The notes beneath the pieces were generated by a model. It saw only the letters and a program-made list of their open reading frames with translations. It searched no databases and was not told the DNA's origin. Of a stretch of 64,000 nt of DNA, positions 18,275-27,109 are shown in pieces. The position numbers were made by a program, and so were the translations under genes. The stretch comes from an uncultured Christensenella sp. (GTDB lineage: Bacteria; Bacillota; Clostridia; Christensenellales; UBA3700), in contig CASERZ010000001.1 of NCBI GenBank assembly GCA_949290515.1, positions 62,001-126,000 of the forward strand, written 5' to 3'. Every line of letters begins with the position of its first letter. The first letter of the stretch is position 1.

Positions 18275-21200
18275 TTATTTTCCGAACTGGTCTCTCTTGT
18301 CGCCCTTCTTGGGTGCAACAACAGGTTTCTTGCCGCTCTTGACGAGTTTCTTCTTTCTCTTAGGAGCAAACTTCTTGATGAGTATAATCACGATAATAAT
18401 TACGATTGCGCCGCTGACAACACCCGATACTACGTAGAGCCATACGAGAGGGTCTTTCTCGGGTTCTTCTGTAGGAGGTTCTTCCTCTTTGGGTTCCTCG
18501 GTCGAGTCGTCGCTCGTGAATACTATACGGAAGTTGTTTTTAACTTTAGCCGAGTCGAGAAGTACGCTGTTGAGCGAGTTGTCATAGTCGGCTACTTCGC
18601 TGTCGTTGAGCTTCTTGTAGAGAGTTGCGTCTTCGGGAGCGGAAACACCGTCGGTGATTTCGATGTAGTTGTCGCCGTCCTTATAGTAGTTGCCCTCAGC
18701 GTCCTCTACGTAAACTTCCTGACGAGCGATAAATTCGCTTTCTTCGATTTCTTCTACGGAGAAGTTGTCGACAAATACATAACCGCTAAGATTGTAGTCC
18801 TCTCCGTCAAAGCCGAGGCTTACGGTAAGGGTAGCGGTAGTATCTTCGATATCTTCTTCAGCAAAGATATAGAAAGAGTATTCTGTCCATTTGCCTATAG
18901 TCTCGTTTCCTTGCTCGTCGTAGGTAGAAGTATTGACGATTCTTTGCTTGTCGGTATCTTCGGAAGAAGAGGTGAGTTTCTTACCGAACTGATAAGTTTT
19001 GTTGTTGGCCTTGAGGGTAATCGTAGCCGTAGGCAAGAATGCTTCGTCAAGGTCTTCGGCGTCAGCATTTACAGCGAGTTTGTAAGTGAGTAACCAGATG
19101 CTGATTTTGTAGTACTTTCCTGCTTCGAGAGTAGCGGAGTTGGAAGTATATCCATATGCGGTGTTGTTCTTGTTGTAGATAACGAGAGCCTTATCGCCTA
19201 CGAGAGTTTCGCTGTCATTGAAGATGGAGTTGATTATTGCTTCGTCAGCTTCGTTGTCGGGGTCGAGGTCTATCTTCGAGAAGTCGGTAGTCGTCTTGTC
19301 GATAACGCCGCTTGCGAGAGTATCTTCGTCGCTGGAAGCGTCGGAGTCAACGAGTGCACCCGTGAAGTTGTTAGGGGAAGCGAGGTCTTCGGCATCCTTT
19401 ACGTCATCGAAGGAGTCAACGAGCCACGATTGAGCGAGCACGTTTTCGAGAGCGGAAGACTGTGCGTTGTCAAAAGCTTTTTCGTCAATGCTTGCATAAG
19501 TTGCCGCTTTAAAGAATACCGTACTGCTGGTCATTGCGCCGCTTTCGTAACCTGCATTGAGCGAGAGCGTAACAGAAGTGGAAGAGATGCCCGTTTCAAC
19601 GAATACGGTATACATATGCCACTCGCCGTCGCCTACGAGGGTAGCGAGTTTGGAGTTTTCGTCTGCAGTAGCAGTCTTAAGAATGATGCTGAAAGGACTT
19701 CCTGCGGTAGCTTTTGCCCATATACTGAATACGTAATAGGACTTAGCAGATAGGGATACCGAGTTGGAAGTATATCCTAAAGTAGCAATAGTATCGTCTT
19801 TCTTTATAGCGAGAACAGTGGAGTCGTCTTCAAGGTTGAATACGCCTTCTGCGCCGTTATAGAAAGAGTCGGAGTTTATGCCGAGTGCGGCAAGCTGACT
19901 TGCATTGTTGAGGTTGAGGATACCCGCCATATTCTTATAGGAAGAATCGGTGAGTACGGTAGAGTTGTTGACCGACCAGCCGGAGGGAACTCCGAGGTAG
20001 CCGTTGAGCATACCGTCTGCGCCGAAAGCGTCTTCGCCGTAAAGGTTTTCGGTGCCGCTCAAATCAACGTACTTGAAGTAGCCGTTGGCAGAAAGCTCGC
20101 TTTCGGAAGAGGTGCTTACCATAGAGTAAGTCTTGATATTGGTCTGAGTTGTTACGGAAGCGTACTCGGTGTAAGAGATTTCTTCAACGTAAAGCGATGA
20201 GATATACGCATAACCGCTGAGAAGTTTTGAGTAGTCGCTGCCGTTGCCCGTACCGAGAGAGATGGCTACAGCTACTTCGCTCTCTTCGATTTCTTCGCCT
20301 ACTACGTAGAAGGAGAACATCGTGTAATCGTTATATCCTTTGTAGTCTTCGAGAGTTTCCGTATTGACGGAAGTAAAGCTCGTTAGCGAGGTATAAGCAC
20401 TGCTGAACTTATCCTTGGACTGGTCAAATTCCTTATTGTACTTGAGAAGCTCGATGGTAATACCCGTAGAAGATGCAATATTTTCCGTCTTTACGAACAT
20501 AGATATGGAGTATACCTTGTTGGGAGCTATGGATATAGTATTCTTGGTGGTGGTTGTACCGTTGTAGTACAGGGTAGACAACGTAAATGCCGAAGGCAAG
20601 TAGTTGTTTATAGCGAGTACTTTGGAGTTGAAAATCTCCGAATCGAACTCAACGGGCTTACCGGGGTTAGTCTTGAAGAATTCGCCTGCGGTAAAGTTTT
20701 GAGTGTCGATAACCTGGTATGTCGAACGACCCTCGATAGCTTCTTCGCTGTTGAGTACGCCGAAGTTGCTGAGGTCGACGGAAGTCATATTTTCCTCATC
20801 GGAGAGCATATTGATTTTCTTTGCGGTAGCCGATTCGGCTGCGGAAGTATAGTCGGATTCGCTGATTTCGTCGAGAGTGATATGGTCGAAGAATGCCGCG
20901 CCGACAGCGTGTGTATCGGTATCGTTTGCACCGCCGTAACCCAGCCAGAATTCAAGATAAAGCTCACTGCTTCTGAATTGGTTTGCTGCTACGTAGAAAG
21001 TGTATTGAGTCCACGTACCCGAAGTTGAAACGTCGTCAATGGTATAGTTGTTTGAGTCGTCGTTGGTACCGTTGGTAAGTCTTATGGAAGCACTGCCGCT
21101 GGTAAGGAATGTATTAGCCCAAACGCTGAGTTTATAGTAGGTGTTTGCTGCAAAATTCATACCAGTAGAAGGACGCATACCGAAAGCGGTAGCTTGTTTA

Positions 21201-22300
21201 TTCTGCATAAAGAGCATTCTCGTGCCGACAGAATTCTCGGGAACCTTAAGAGCGTCGAGGGAAGAACCCTGAGCGGTAAGGAGCGATTCGAGAGCGGAGA
21301 GAGAAGTCTTGTTGTCTGCTATAGAAGTCGTATCCAAAATACCTTTGGAGATATAAGTCGAGGAAGTGCTAGCGTTGCTTCCCGAGCCGAAACCTGCTAC
21401 AGAAGAATATTTGGAAGAGGTATAAGGAACGCTTGTGGTAGAAGAAGCGTAATCGAATTCGGCGTCGACAGTCTTCATCGAATATTTAGCTACGGTAGAA
21501 GTAACTGCTACATCGTCAAAATCCTTTTCCGTAAACTCTTTAGCGTTTTCGTCTTCCTCGTCTACATCAGAGAGATTCTGGAGATATACGTTGTCGAAGA
21601 AAGCGTAGCCCTTTGTCATATGACCCGTTTCGGTATTGCCTACGCCGAGCGCGAGCATAACGGTAATAGAGCCGTCTGTGAGTTCGGAGCCTTCGATATA
21701 CAGAGTGTAGGTAACCCATTCACCGTTGGTATCGATAGCTTCCCAGCCTGCGTATGCGGAACCGTTGACGTAGATATATGCGCCTGCCAAATCGTCGGTA
21801 TTGTCTTCGTCGAGCAGGGTTTTTACGTCTACGCTGAGCTTATAGTAACTGTTTTTGTTGAGAGTATGAGAACTCGAAGTGTACTTATAAGCAGTAGCGG
21901 TCATATTGTGAATCATAAGGATACTGTTGTCATCCAAATTTTCGTTTGTGCCGCTGGTTTCACCGCGTCCGGGAGATGCGATGGTGATGGATTTGTATTC
22001 TTTTCTCAGGTTTTTCCAAGCGCTAGAGGAAGAGTTGACGACGCCGGTCGTGAGGTCGTCCTCATCGTTGGGAGAGCCGTTGGTAGAACTGGTAGAGCCG
22101 GGTGCGCCTGTCCAGTTGTTAGGGGAGCTCAAAACCGCGGTATCGCTCGTGAGTTTGAACGTACCGTTGGAGAAAAGCAAATCGGTTTCGGTCACGTTGC
22201 CCGTAGTGCTTTCGTTATTATCGCAAGCAGCGAAGAGCGAAAGCGTAAGACATACTACCAAAACCAATGCTGTTAAGATAAAAAGTCTTTTCTTGTTCAT
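18275..22300 (-). CDS. giant repeat lipoprotein with C-terminal membrane anchor
   Basis: 1341 residues. A lipoprotein-type signal ends LFAAC with C26, and I see no other cysteine in the mature part. At least five modules of about 200-280 residues follow, each with the beta-sandwich pattern YYKLSVxVKT ... GxWxxYTFYV ... LxLGxG ... GYAFFDNxxxxxI, like CBM4/9-type carbohydrate-binding folds. An acidic-proline stretch (EEPPTEEPEKD) leads to a transmembrane helix at about 1285-1308 and a very basic tail (KKFAPKRKKK). No catalytic domain is seen. Single gene with its own promoter and terminator. Glycan binding is an inference from the fold pattern. Confidence 0.75.
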   Translation of the reverse strand: MNKKRLFILTALVLVVCLTLSLFAACDNNESTTGNVTETDLLFSNGTFKLTSDTAVLSSPNNWTGAPGSTSSTNGSPNDEDDLTTGVVNSSSSAWKNLRKEYKSITIASPGRGETSGTNENLDDNSILMIHNMTATAYKYTSSSHTLNKNSYYKLSVDVKTLLDEDNTDDLAGAYIYVNGSAYAGWEAIDTNGEWVTYTLYIEGSELTDGSITVMLALGVGNTETGHMTKGYAFFDNVYLQNLSDVDEEDENAKEFTEKDFDDVAVTSTVAKYSMKTVDAEFDYASSTTSVPYTSSKYSSVAGFGSGSNASTSSTYISKGILDTTSIADNKTSLSALESLLTAQGSSLDALKVPENSVGTRMLFMQNKQATAFGMRPSTGMNFAANTYYKLSVWANTFLTSGSASIRLTNGTNDDSNNYTIDDVSTSGTWTQYTFYVAANQFRSSELYLEFWLGYGGANDTDTHAVGAAFFDHITLDEISESDYTSAAESATAKKINMLSDEENMTSVDLSNFGVLNSEEAIEGRSTYQVIDTQNFTAGEFFKTNPGKPVEFDSEIFNSKVLAINNYLPSAFTLSTLYYNGTTTTKNTISIAPNKVYSISMFVKTENIASSTGITIELLKYNKEFDQSKDKFSSAYTSLTSFTSVNTETLEDYKGYNDYTMFSFYVVGEEIEESEVAVAISLGTGNGSDYSKLLSGYAYISSLYVEEISYTEYASVTTQTNIKTYSMVSTSSESELSANGYFKYVDLSGTENLYGEDAFGADGMLNGYLGVPSGWSVNNSTVLTDSSYKNMAGILNLNNASQLAALGINSDSFYNGAEGVFNLEDDSTVLAIKKDDTIATLGYTSNSVSLSAKSYYVFSIWAKATAGSPFSIILKTATADENSKLATLVGDGEWHMYTVFVETGISSTSVTLSLNAGYESGAMTSSTVFFKAATYASIDEKAFDNAQSSALENVLAQSWLVDSFDDVKDAEDLASPNNFTGALVDSDASSDEDTLASGVIDKTTTDFSKIDLDPDNEADEAIINSIFNDSETLVGDKALVIYNKNNTAYGYTSNSATLEAGKYYKISIWLLTYKLAVNADAEDLDEAFLPTATITLKANNKTYQFGKKLTSSSEDTDKQRIVNTSTYDEQGNETIGKWTEYSFYIFAEEDIEDTTATLTVSLGFDGEDYNLSGYVFVDNFSVEEIEESEFIARQEVYVEDAEGNYYKDGDNYIEITDGVSAPEDATLYKKLNDSEVADYDNSLNSVLLDSAKVKNNFRIVFTSDDSTEEPKEEEPPTEEPEKDPLVWLYVVSGVVSGAIVIIIVIILIKKFAPKRKKKLVKSGKKPVVAPKKGDKRDQFGK

Positions 22301-22353
22301 TTAACCACCTTTCAATAATCTATTAAAATAATCTATTATTAATAGTCTTTGTT

Positions 22354-22382
22354 ATTATATATTAAAGACTGCAAAAAATCAA
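22354..22382 (-). promoter_or_regulatory. promoter of the giant surface protein gene
   Basis: Minus strand TTGATT (22382-22377), 17 bases, TATAAT (22359-22354). The start codon at 22300 has SD AAGGTGG. Confidence 0.7.
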
Positions 22383-22407
22383 TTACTTTTACCTATTTTT
22401 TATTTTT

Positions 22408-22577
22408 CTCCCTGAGGTACGCTGCTTGTGGACGGTTTGGAGGGCGTATATTACGCTTTTACTTCGTTAAACCGCTTGACAATACAGCAAGTATTGCCTG
22501 CGCGCTTCGCCTTGTAAAAGTCATAATCTCCGCTCCTCAAACTGCCCACGCACAGCGTACCTTAGGGAGAGTTTTTT
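22408..22577 (+). repeat. 39-bp imperfect inverted repeat element with U-run
   Basis: Left arm 22408-22446 (starts CTCCCTGAGGTACGCTG) and right arm 22531-22569 (ends CAGCGTACCTTAGGGAG) pair with 30 Watson-Crick, 5 G-U and 4 mismatched positions. Inside, CTTTTAC pairs with GTAAAAG, and AATAC-AGCAA-GTATT forms an inner hairpin. Six T follow the right arm. It could be a structured RNA ending in a terminator or a MITE-like element; no gene lies inside. Confidence 0.7.
22494..22534. repeat. 41-bp direct repeat, copy 1
   Basis: Begins TTGCCTGCGCGCTTCG and contains CTTGTAAAAGTC. 36 of 41 positions match copy 2 at 22590-22630. It forms the right inner part of the hairpin element. Confidence 0.75.
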
Positions 22578-22589
22578 GTGAGTGAGTTA

Positions 22590-22630
22590 TTGCTTGCGCG
22601 CTTCGTCTTGTAAAAGTCGCAATCTTCGCT
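22590..22630. repeat. 41-bp direct repeat, copy 2
   Basis: Begins TTGCTTGCGCGCTTCG. Lies just outside the hairpin element, 96 bases from copy 1; three of the five differences are C-to-T changes. Confidence 0.75.
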
Positions 22631-22936
22631 TTTGTCTTGATTTCTTTTAATTATGGATAAATTGATTAAAAAATAAAATTACTGTATAAACGGATAATGC
22701 TTTTTCAGAAGTTTGCGTTTTCTGAACAATAACGTTGACAACTTTTAAAATTCGTTGAAACAAACTTCGGTAAAAAATGTTAATTATGCACAAGATAATA
22801 TTCAGGATAGCGTTTTGAGTGTTCTAAAGCTATCGCTGGGGGTTAAAAGAAGATTCTAAGCAGTAAAAATATATGGATAAAACGGTTTAAATTTTATCTG
22901 ATATTCAAAGAGTAATAAAATTTGACGGGAATATTT

Positions 22937-23428
22937 ATGGGAAAAACTATATCGGATTTTGAACAAATAAATACAAAACTTAATTCACAAAAGGCTGTTA
23001 ACCAAGAAAATACGTCAAAAAAAGCTTCTGTAAACGGATTTTGGGAAAAAAACGGAAAAGTACTCAAAAAAATTCTCACGATTCTGCTTTCGGTCGGAGT
23101 CGGTGCAATTAATGGACTTTTTGGGGGCGGCGGAGGTATGCTGGTAATTCCTCTGTTTACGGTTTTTATGGGGCTTGAAGAAAAACGCGCACACTCCAGC
23201 GCAATACTCGCAATTCTTCCCCTCAGTCTGATAAGCGGTATAATTTATCTGGTCAGGGGAGATTTTACCCTTTACAGCGGAGGTTTTGTTACGGCAGGCG
23301 TAATACTAGGAGGAATACTGGGCACTTTTGTGATGAAAAAACTCTCCAACAACGTGCTTGCAATCGTATTTTATGCGGTTATGATATTTGCAGGTATATC
23401 TTCTTTGGTAGGCGCACTCAACCGATAA
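22937..23428 (+). CDS. half-size TauE/SafE-family permease (A)
   Basis: 163 residues: a charged N-terminal 45 residues, then about four membrane helices carrying the TauE/SafE signature (INGLFGGGGGMLVIPLF). Full-length TauE/SafE (PF01925) proteins, proposed sulfonate, sulfoacetate or sulfite exporters, have two such halves. The other half is the next gene, 34 bases on, so the pair likely forms one transporter. I took ATG 22937 (MGKTISDFEQ) over a TTG at 22922 since GACGGGA gives an SD for the ATG. The substrate cannot be read from sequence. Confidence 0.8.
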   Translation: MGKTISDFEQINTKLNSQKAVNQENTSKKASVNGFWEKNGKVLKKILTILLSVGVGAINGLFGGGGGMLVIPLFTVFMGLEEKRAHSSAILAILPLSLISGIIYLVRGDFTLYSGGFVTAGVILGGILGTFVMKKLSNNVLAIVFYAVMIFAGISSLVGALNR

Positions 23429-23462
23429 TAATAAAATCAACGGAAATAGGAGGTCTTGAAAA

Positions 23463-23873
23463 GTGATTTTTTGGTACATTCTGGCAGGTGTTTGCGGCGG
23501 TATAATCGGCGGTATGGGTATGGGCGGAGGTACATTGCTCATACCTATTCTTACGCTTTTTCTGGGAATCGACCAGCGTAGTGCGCAAGCAATAAATCTT
23601 GTAGCGTTTATTCCTATGGCAATAGTTGTTTGCATTATCAACGCTAAGCGAAAAAATCTAGACTACAAGAGCATACTCAAGGTAGTGATTCCCGCGTTGC
23701 CTACGGGCATACTTACGGCAATAGCGGTAGGTAAAATCAATTCGACGACGCTCAGCGTGCTTTTTGCCGTATTTCTCATATGTTTAGGCAGTATTATGTT
23801 TGTTGCGGCTATGTACAAATGCACACGTGCATATATCTGCAAATGTAAAGAGGAATATTCGTACAATGACTGA
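23463..23873 (+). CDS. half-size TauE/SafE-family permease (B)
   Basis: 136 residues with four predicted membrane helices and the signature CGGIIGGMGMGGGTLLIPIL, paralogous to the preceding protein. GTG start at 23463 with AGGAGG about 9 bases upstream. A Cys-rich end (CTRAYICKCKEE) is unusual for the family and could bind a metal or be a linker. Probable partner of the upstream half; a two-gene heterodimer instead of the usual fused form. Confidence 0.8.
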   Translation: MIFWYILAGVCGGIIGGMGMGGGTLLIPILTLFLGIDQRSAQAINLVAFIPMAIVVCIINAKRKNLDYKSILKVVIPALPTGILTAIAVGKINSTTLSVLFAVFLICLGSIMFVAAMYKCTRAYICKCKEEYSYND

Positions 23874-23950
23874 ACGCTTGTGCATACGTTGATATAAAAT
23901 TGTCGGCATAACGGCAAAAAAACTCTCATAGACTTGAATTGAGGTGAGTT

Positions 23951-24268
23951 ATGAGAGAAGACTATACGGGGCTAATAAAAGAGATTGCAAAATACTTAAT
24001 CGAGCACAGGTGCACGATAAGACAGTGCGCCGAAGTATTCGGGCTTAGCAAAAGCACGGTACACGGCTATATGCACGTAAAGCTCAGGTACGTAGATATA
24101 GATTTGTACGACGAGGTACAAGGCGTACTCGATTATAATTTTTCCGTAAGGCATCTGAGAGGGGGAGAGAGTACGAGAAAAAAGTACACAAAACACCCTA
24201 AAACAATCATAAATCCCAATTTGCGCGAATCGAGCGGAGAAAAGTCGGGAAATTATACTTTTTGCTGA
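23951..24268 (+). CDS. spoIIID: sporulation regulator SpoIIID
   Basis: Mother-cell DNA-binding regulator that acts with sigma-E to switch sporulation genes. 105 residues. The helix-turn-helix CAEVFGLSKSTVHGYM and the later LDYNFSVRHLRGGESTRKKY match the SpoIIID family closely, including the basic C-terminal region that also contacts DNA; the last 20 residues are a lineage-specific tail. SD GAGGTGAG. The gene stands alone, between the TauE pair and ttcA. It is one of three signs in the window that the organism makes spores. Confidence 0.93.
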   Translation: MREDYTGLIKEIAKYLIEHRCTIRQCAEVFGLSKSTVHGYMHVKLRYVDIDLYDEVQGVLDYNFSVRHLRGGESTRKKYTKHPKTIINPNLRESSGEKSGNYTFC

Positions 24269-24331
24269 AAACGCTCGGAGTATGCAGAATTGTCGCGATG
24301 GTATGTTGTTTTATTGATAACCAGAAGCAGT

Positions 24332-24355
24332 AAAAAAACACGCTTACTCGCGTGT
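24332..24355 (-). terminator. intrinsic terminator of ttcA
   Basis: Stem ACACGC / GCGTGT with a six-base loop. Read on the minus strand it is followed by seven T. Confidence 0.75.
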
Positions 24356-24385
24356 CGGTTTGTAAAAAGTAAAAGCGGTTGAAAA

Positions 24386-25132
24386 TCAATCGCTTTGTTT
24401 TTTGAGTATACCGTTCATCTTATCCCAAAGATTGTTTCTTTCGGGGTGGAAGAGCGCGGTGAGAAAACGCTGTTTGCAACCGTACTTTTCGTCCAAAGAA
24501 GCGACGAGTTGTTTTACGTCCTCGCGTTTTGTGTTTTTGTCCATAGGACAAGGATTGTGAATTATCGGCAAATCATAGCGTCTGGAAAGTCCCGACAGAT
24601 ACTTTTCTTCGACGTAAATAAAAGGACGGATGAGAGTTATATTGCTTCTGTCCATATGGCTTACGGGCATAAAAGTGGAGATTCTGCCTTCGTATATAAA
24701 ACTCAAAAAGAACGTTTCCAGTATATCGTCGGCGTGGTGACCGAGTGCAAGCTTGTTGCAACCGTGGGCAATGGCTACGCTGTTGAGTGCTCCGCGGCGC
24801 ATCTTAGAGCAAAGAGAGCAGGGGCTTTTTTCTTTTCTTTCGAGTATTATGTCGAATATCTGGGTATGTTCGACTACAAATTCTACGCCAATGCTTTCGC
24901 AATATTTTCTTGTAGCTTCTACCTGTGCTTGGTCGGTATCGGCAAAGCCGAGGTCGATATTTATTGCCAGCAGGTCGAATTTTTCGGGTGCGAATTTTTT
25001 GTATGCGGCAAGTATGGCTAGCAAAGAGATGCTGTCTTTGCCACCCGACAGTCCTACGGCAATTTTGTCGCCGTCCTCAATCATTTTGTAATCGCTTATT
25101 GCTTTTCTTGTCAACGATAATAATTTTTGCAT
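24386..25132 (-). CDS. ttcA: TtcA/TtuA-family tRNA thiolation enzyme
   Basis: PP-loop ATPase of 248 residues that puts sulfur on a tRNA base, most likely 2-thiocytidine at position 32. PP-loop SGGKDS is at residues 29-34, C105 and C108 form the CSLC pair, and a later NPCPMDKNTKR supplies the third conserved cysteine, all three being ligands of the Fe-S cluster in TtcA. GHHADDILETFF is the family's second motif. The promoter ends 6 bases before the ATG with no SD, so the mRNA is probably leaderless. TtuA-like activity at another position cannot be excluded. Confidence 0.85.
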   Translation of the reverse strand: MQKLLSLTRKAISDYKMIEDGDKIAVGLSGGKDSISLLAILAAYKKFAPEKFDLLAINIDLGFADTDQAQVEATRKYCESIGVEFVVEHTQIFDIILERKEKSPCSLCSKMRRGALNSVAIAHGCNKLALGHHADDILETFFLSFIYEGRISTFMPVSHMDRSNITLIRPFIYVEEKYLSGLSRRYDLPIIHNPCPMDKNTKREDVKQLVASLDEKYGCKQRFLTALFHPERNNLWDKMNGILKKQSD

Positions 25133-25138
25133 ACATTT

Positions 25139-25167
25139 AGTTTAGCTATTTTATTGACTAAAAGCAA
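25139..25167 (-). promoter_or_regulatory. ttcA promoter, leaderless arrangement
   Basis: Minus strand TTGCTT (25167-25162), 17 bases, TAAACT (25144-25139), then six bases to ATG. Confidence 0.65.
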
Positions 25168-25269
25168 CAGAATATTGTATATTAAATCTGTAATTGTAAT
25201 AAAATTATATAAAAATAACTTTACGCGTTACGCGCTATGCGCTTTTGACGCAAAACCTCGGAGGAACAA

Positions 25270-26151
25270 TTGACTAAGAGCATAATCAATTTTGTGAGAG
25301 AACTTATAGGCAACGACTATATCACGACGATGCTTATAGCTATGATACCTATCGTAGAACTGAGAGGCGCGATACCTGCCGCAATGACTATGGGTATACA
25401 TCCTTTGCTTGCCTTAGCGCTTGCGTGGACGGGTTCGGCGATAGTTTCGCCTATTTTGCTTTTGATTTTGCAACCCGTACTCAACTGGATGAAAAAGTAC
25501 AAAGCTTTTGCTTCTCTTGCAAACGCGGTAGAGAGCGGATTCAGGAGCAAGGCGCTCAAAGTCGTAGGAGCAAGCGACGACGGAAAACTTTCTCCCGAAT
25601 TAATGCGCAAACTCGAGAAGAAAAAGATGCTCGGCGTATATATTTTCGTAGCTGTGCCTTTTCCTATGACGGGCGTATGGACGGGAAGTGCGGTATCCAC
25701 TTTTTTGGATATACCTTTTTTGAAATCTATGTTTATGGTATGGCTGGGCAATCTTACTGCGGGACTTATAGTTACCGCGCTTGCCGTATTGCTCAAAGAC
25801 CATATGAATACCGTACTCGATATATTCTTTATCATAGTATTGATAGTGCTTGCGATATATATCTTGCGTATAGTAATCAAAATGGTAAAGAGCAAGAAAC
25901 AAGCAAAGACCGACGCGGAAAAGGGACAAAACGCTGTTGCCGACAGCGAGGCTGACTCCGACGGTACTCAGGAAGCGGGCAAAGGCGGTGTCGAAGACGG
26001 TGAAGAAAAAGCCGAAAGCGACAATCAAAAGGGGCTTGACGAAGGCGCGCTTGCACCGACAAGCACAAACGCTTTGTCTTCAAAAGATAACGATAACAAC
26101 TCGGGCGCGTCGGACGCGTCAGACAAAAAGGACGAAAGCGACGGAATTTAA
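25270..26151 (+). CDS. small multi-drug export family protein with acidic tail
   Basis: Member of PF06695 (COG2426). The first 210 residues hold about six membrane helices with the signature IPIVELRGAIPAAMTMG and the mid-protein VAVPFPMTGVWTGS. TTG start at 25270 with CGGAGG ideally placed. The rest (about 215-293) is a hydrophilic, Asp/Glu/Ser/Gly-rich low-complexity tail that standard members lack. Despite the family name, drug transport is poorly supported; function is unknown. It precedes prmA by 26 bases and may be co-transcribed. Confidence 0.8.
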   Translation: MTKSIINFVRELIGNDYITTMLIAMIPIVELRGAIPAAMTMGIHPLLALALAWTGSAIVSPILLLILQPVLNWMKKYKAFASLANAVESGFRSKALKVVGASDDGKLSPELMRKLEKKKMLGVYIFVAVPFPMTGVWTGSAVSTFLDIPFLKSMFMVWLGNLTAGLIVTALAVLLKDHMNTVLDIFFIIVLIVLAIYILRIVIKMVKSKKQAKTDAEKGQNAVADSEADSDGTQEAGKGGVEDGEEKAESDNQKGLDEGALAPTSTNALSSKDNDNNSGASDASDKKDESDGI

Positions 26152-26177
26152 TTCCGTCGTTGGTTTAAGAGGATAAA

Positions 26178-27107
26178 ATGAAATATTACGAACTCTCCGT
26201 AGATACAACCAGCGAAGCGAGCGAGCTTGTCGCGGACATACTCACAGATTTGGGAAGTAACGGTATAGGCATATACGACAACAGAGATTTACTGGGCTTG
26301 TCCGAAAGCGGAGTGGTATGGGACTACATAGAAGAGCATCTTATACAAGATGACGGAAAAGCTCAGGTCAAGGGGTATTTTCAAGTAGACGGTTATGACG
26401 AATTGAAAAAACAACTTCTTGAAAGACTTGATTTTTTAAAGGAAAACTGTCCATTCGATTACGGTACTTTGGCACTCAGCGAAACGCTCGTAAACGATGA
26501 CGACTGGGTCAACAGCTGGAAGCAGTATTATAAGCCTATTCACGCGGGCAGGGTTACGATAGTACCCGAGTGGACGGACTATGCTCCTGCGGACGGAGAA
26601 TACGTTGTAAAAATCGACCCGGGTATGGCTTTCGGTACGGGAGAACACGAGAGTACCAAGATGTGTCTTATGCTTTTGCAAGAGATGGGAGTCGAGGGTA
26701 AGAGTGTTATCGACGTAGGTACGGGAAGCGGCATTCTTGCGCTTGCGGCTGCAAAACTCGGTGCGCAAAGCGTAGAGGCTTACGACGTGGACGACAATGC
26801 CGTAAAGTCTGCCAAGGAAAACAGCGCGCTCAACGGTTTTACGGACAAGATATACGTTGCCAATGCCAATTTGCTCGACAAGACGTCTGGAAAATTCGAT
26901 ATAGTGCTTGCCAATATTACCGCCGACGTACTCATTACGCTGTCCCAAAGTCTGGGGGACTATATGAAAGACGGCGGAACGGTCATCATATCGGGTATTA
27001 TACTCAAGAGAGAAAACGAAGTCGTTAAAGCTTTCGAGAAGGCTTCTTTTAAGATTGAAAAGAGAATGAATATGGGCGAATGGGTGGCTTTCAAGCTGAC
27101 TAAATAG
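26178..27107 (+). CDS. prmA: ribosomal protein L11 methyltransferase
   Basis: SAM-dependent trimethylation of L11. 309 residues. The N-terminal L11-recognition domain is followed by DDWVNSWKQYYKPIHAG, FGTGEHESTKMCL, the SAM-binding VIDVGTGSGILALAAAKLGA, and LANITADVLI, where NxxA contacts substrate. The order prmA-rsmE-mtaB is conserved in Bacillota. rsmE starts 2 bases after its stop. Confidence 0.95.
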   Translation: MKYYELSVDTTSEASELVADILTDLGSNGIGIYDNRDLLGLSESGVVWDYIEEHLIQDDGKAQVKGYFQVDGYDELKKQLLERLDFLKENCPFDYGTLALSETLVNDDDWVNSWKQYYKPIHAGRVTIVPEWTDYAPADGEYVVKIDPGMAFGTGEHESTKMCLMLLQEMGVEGKSVIDVGTGSGILALAAAKLGAQSVEAYDVDDNAVKSAKENSALNGFTDKIYVANANLLDKTSGKFDIVLANITADVLITLSQSLGDYMKDGGTVIISGIILKRENEVVKAFEKASFKIEKRMNMGEWVAFKLTK

Positions 27108-27109
27108 AT

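Larger units (their letters stand above)
22301..22936. other. gap holding a long hairpin element and a direct repeat
   Basis: About 640 bases without a protein gene. It contains the promoter of the giant gene (left end), a 162-base imperfect hairpin (22408-22569) and a second copy of its inner segment (22590-22630). From 22640 to 22936 I see only AT-rich DNA and a possible TTGACA at 22735. Confidence 0.5.

Noticed and set aside
22494..22630. CRISPR-like repeats
   Set aside because: Only two diverged copies, no regular spacers and no cas genes.
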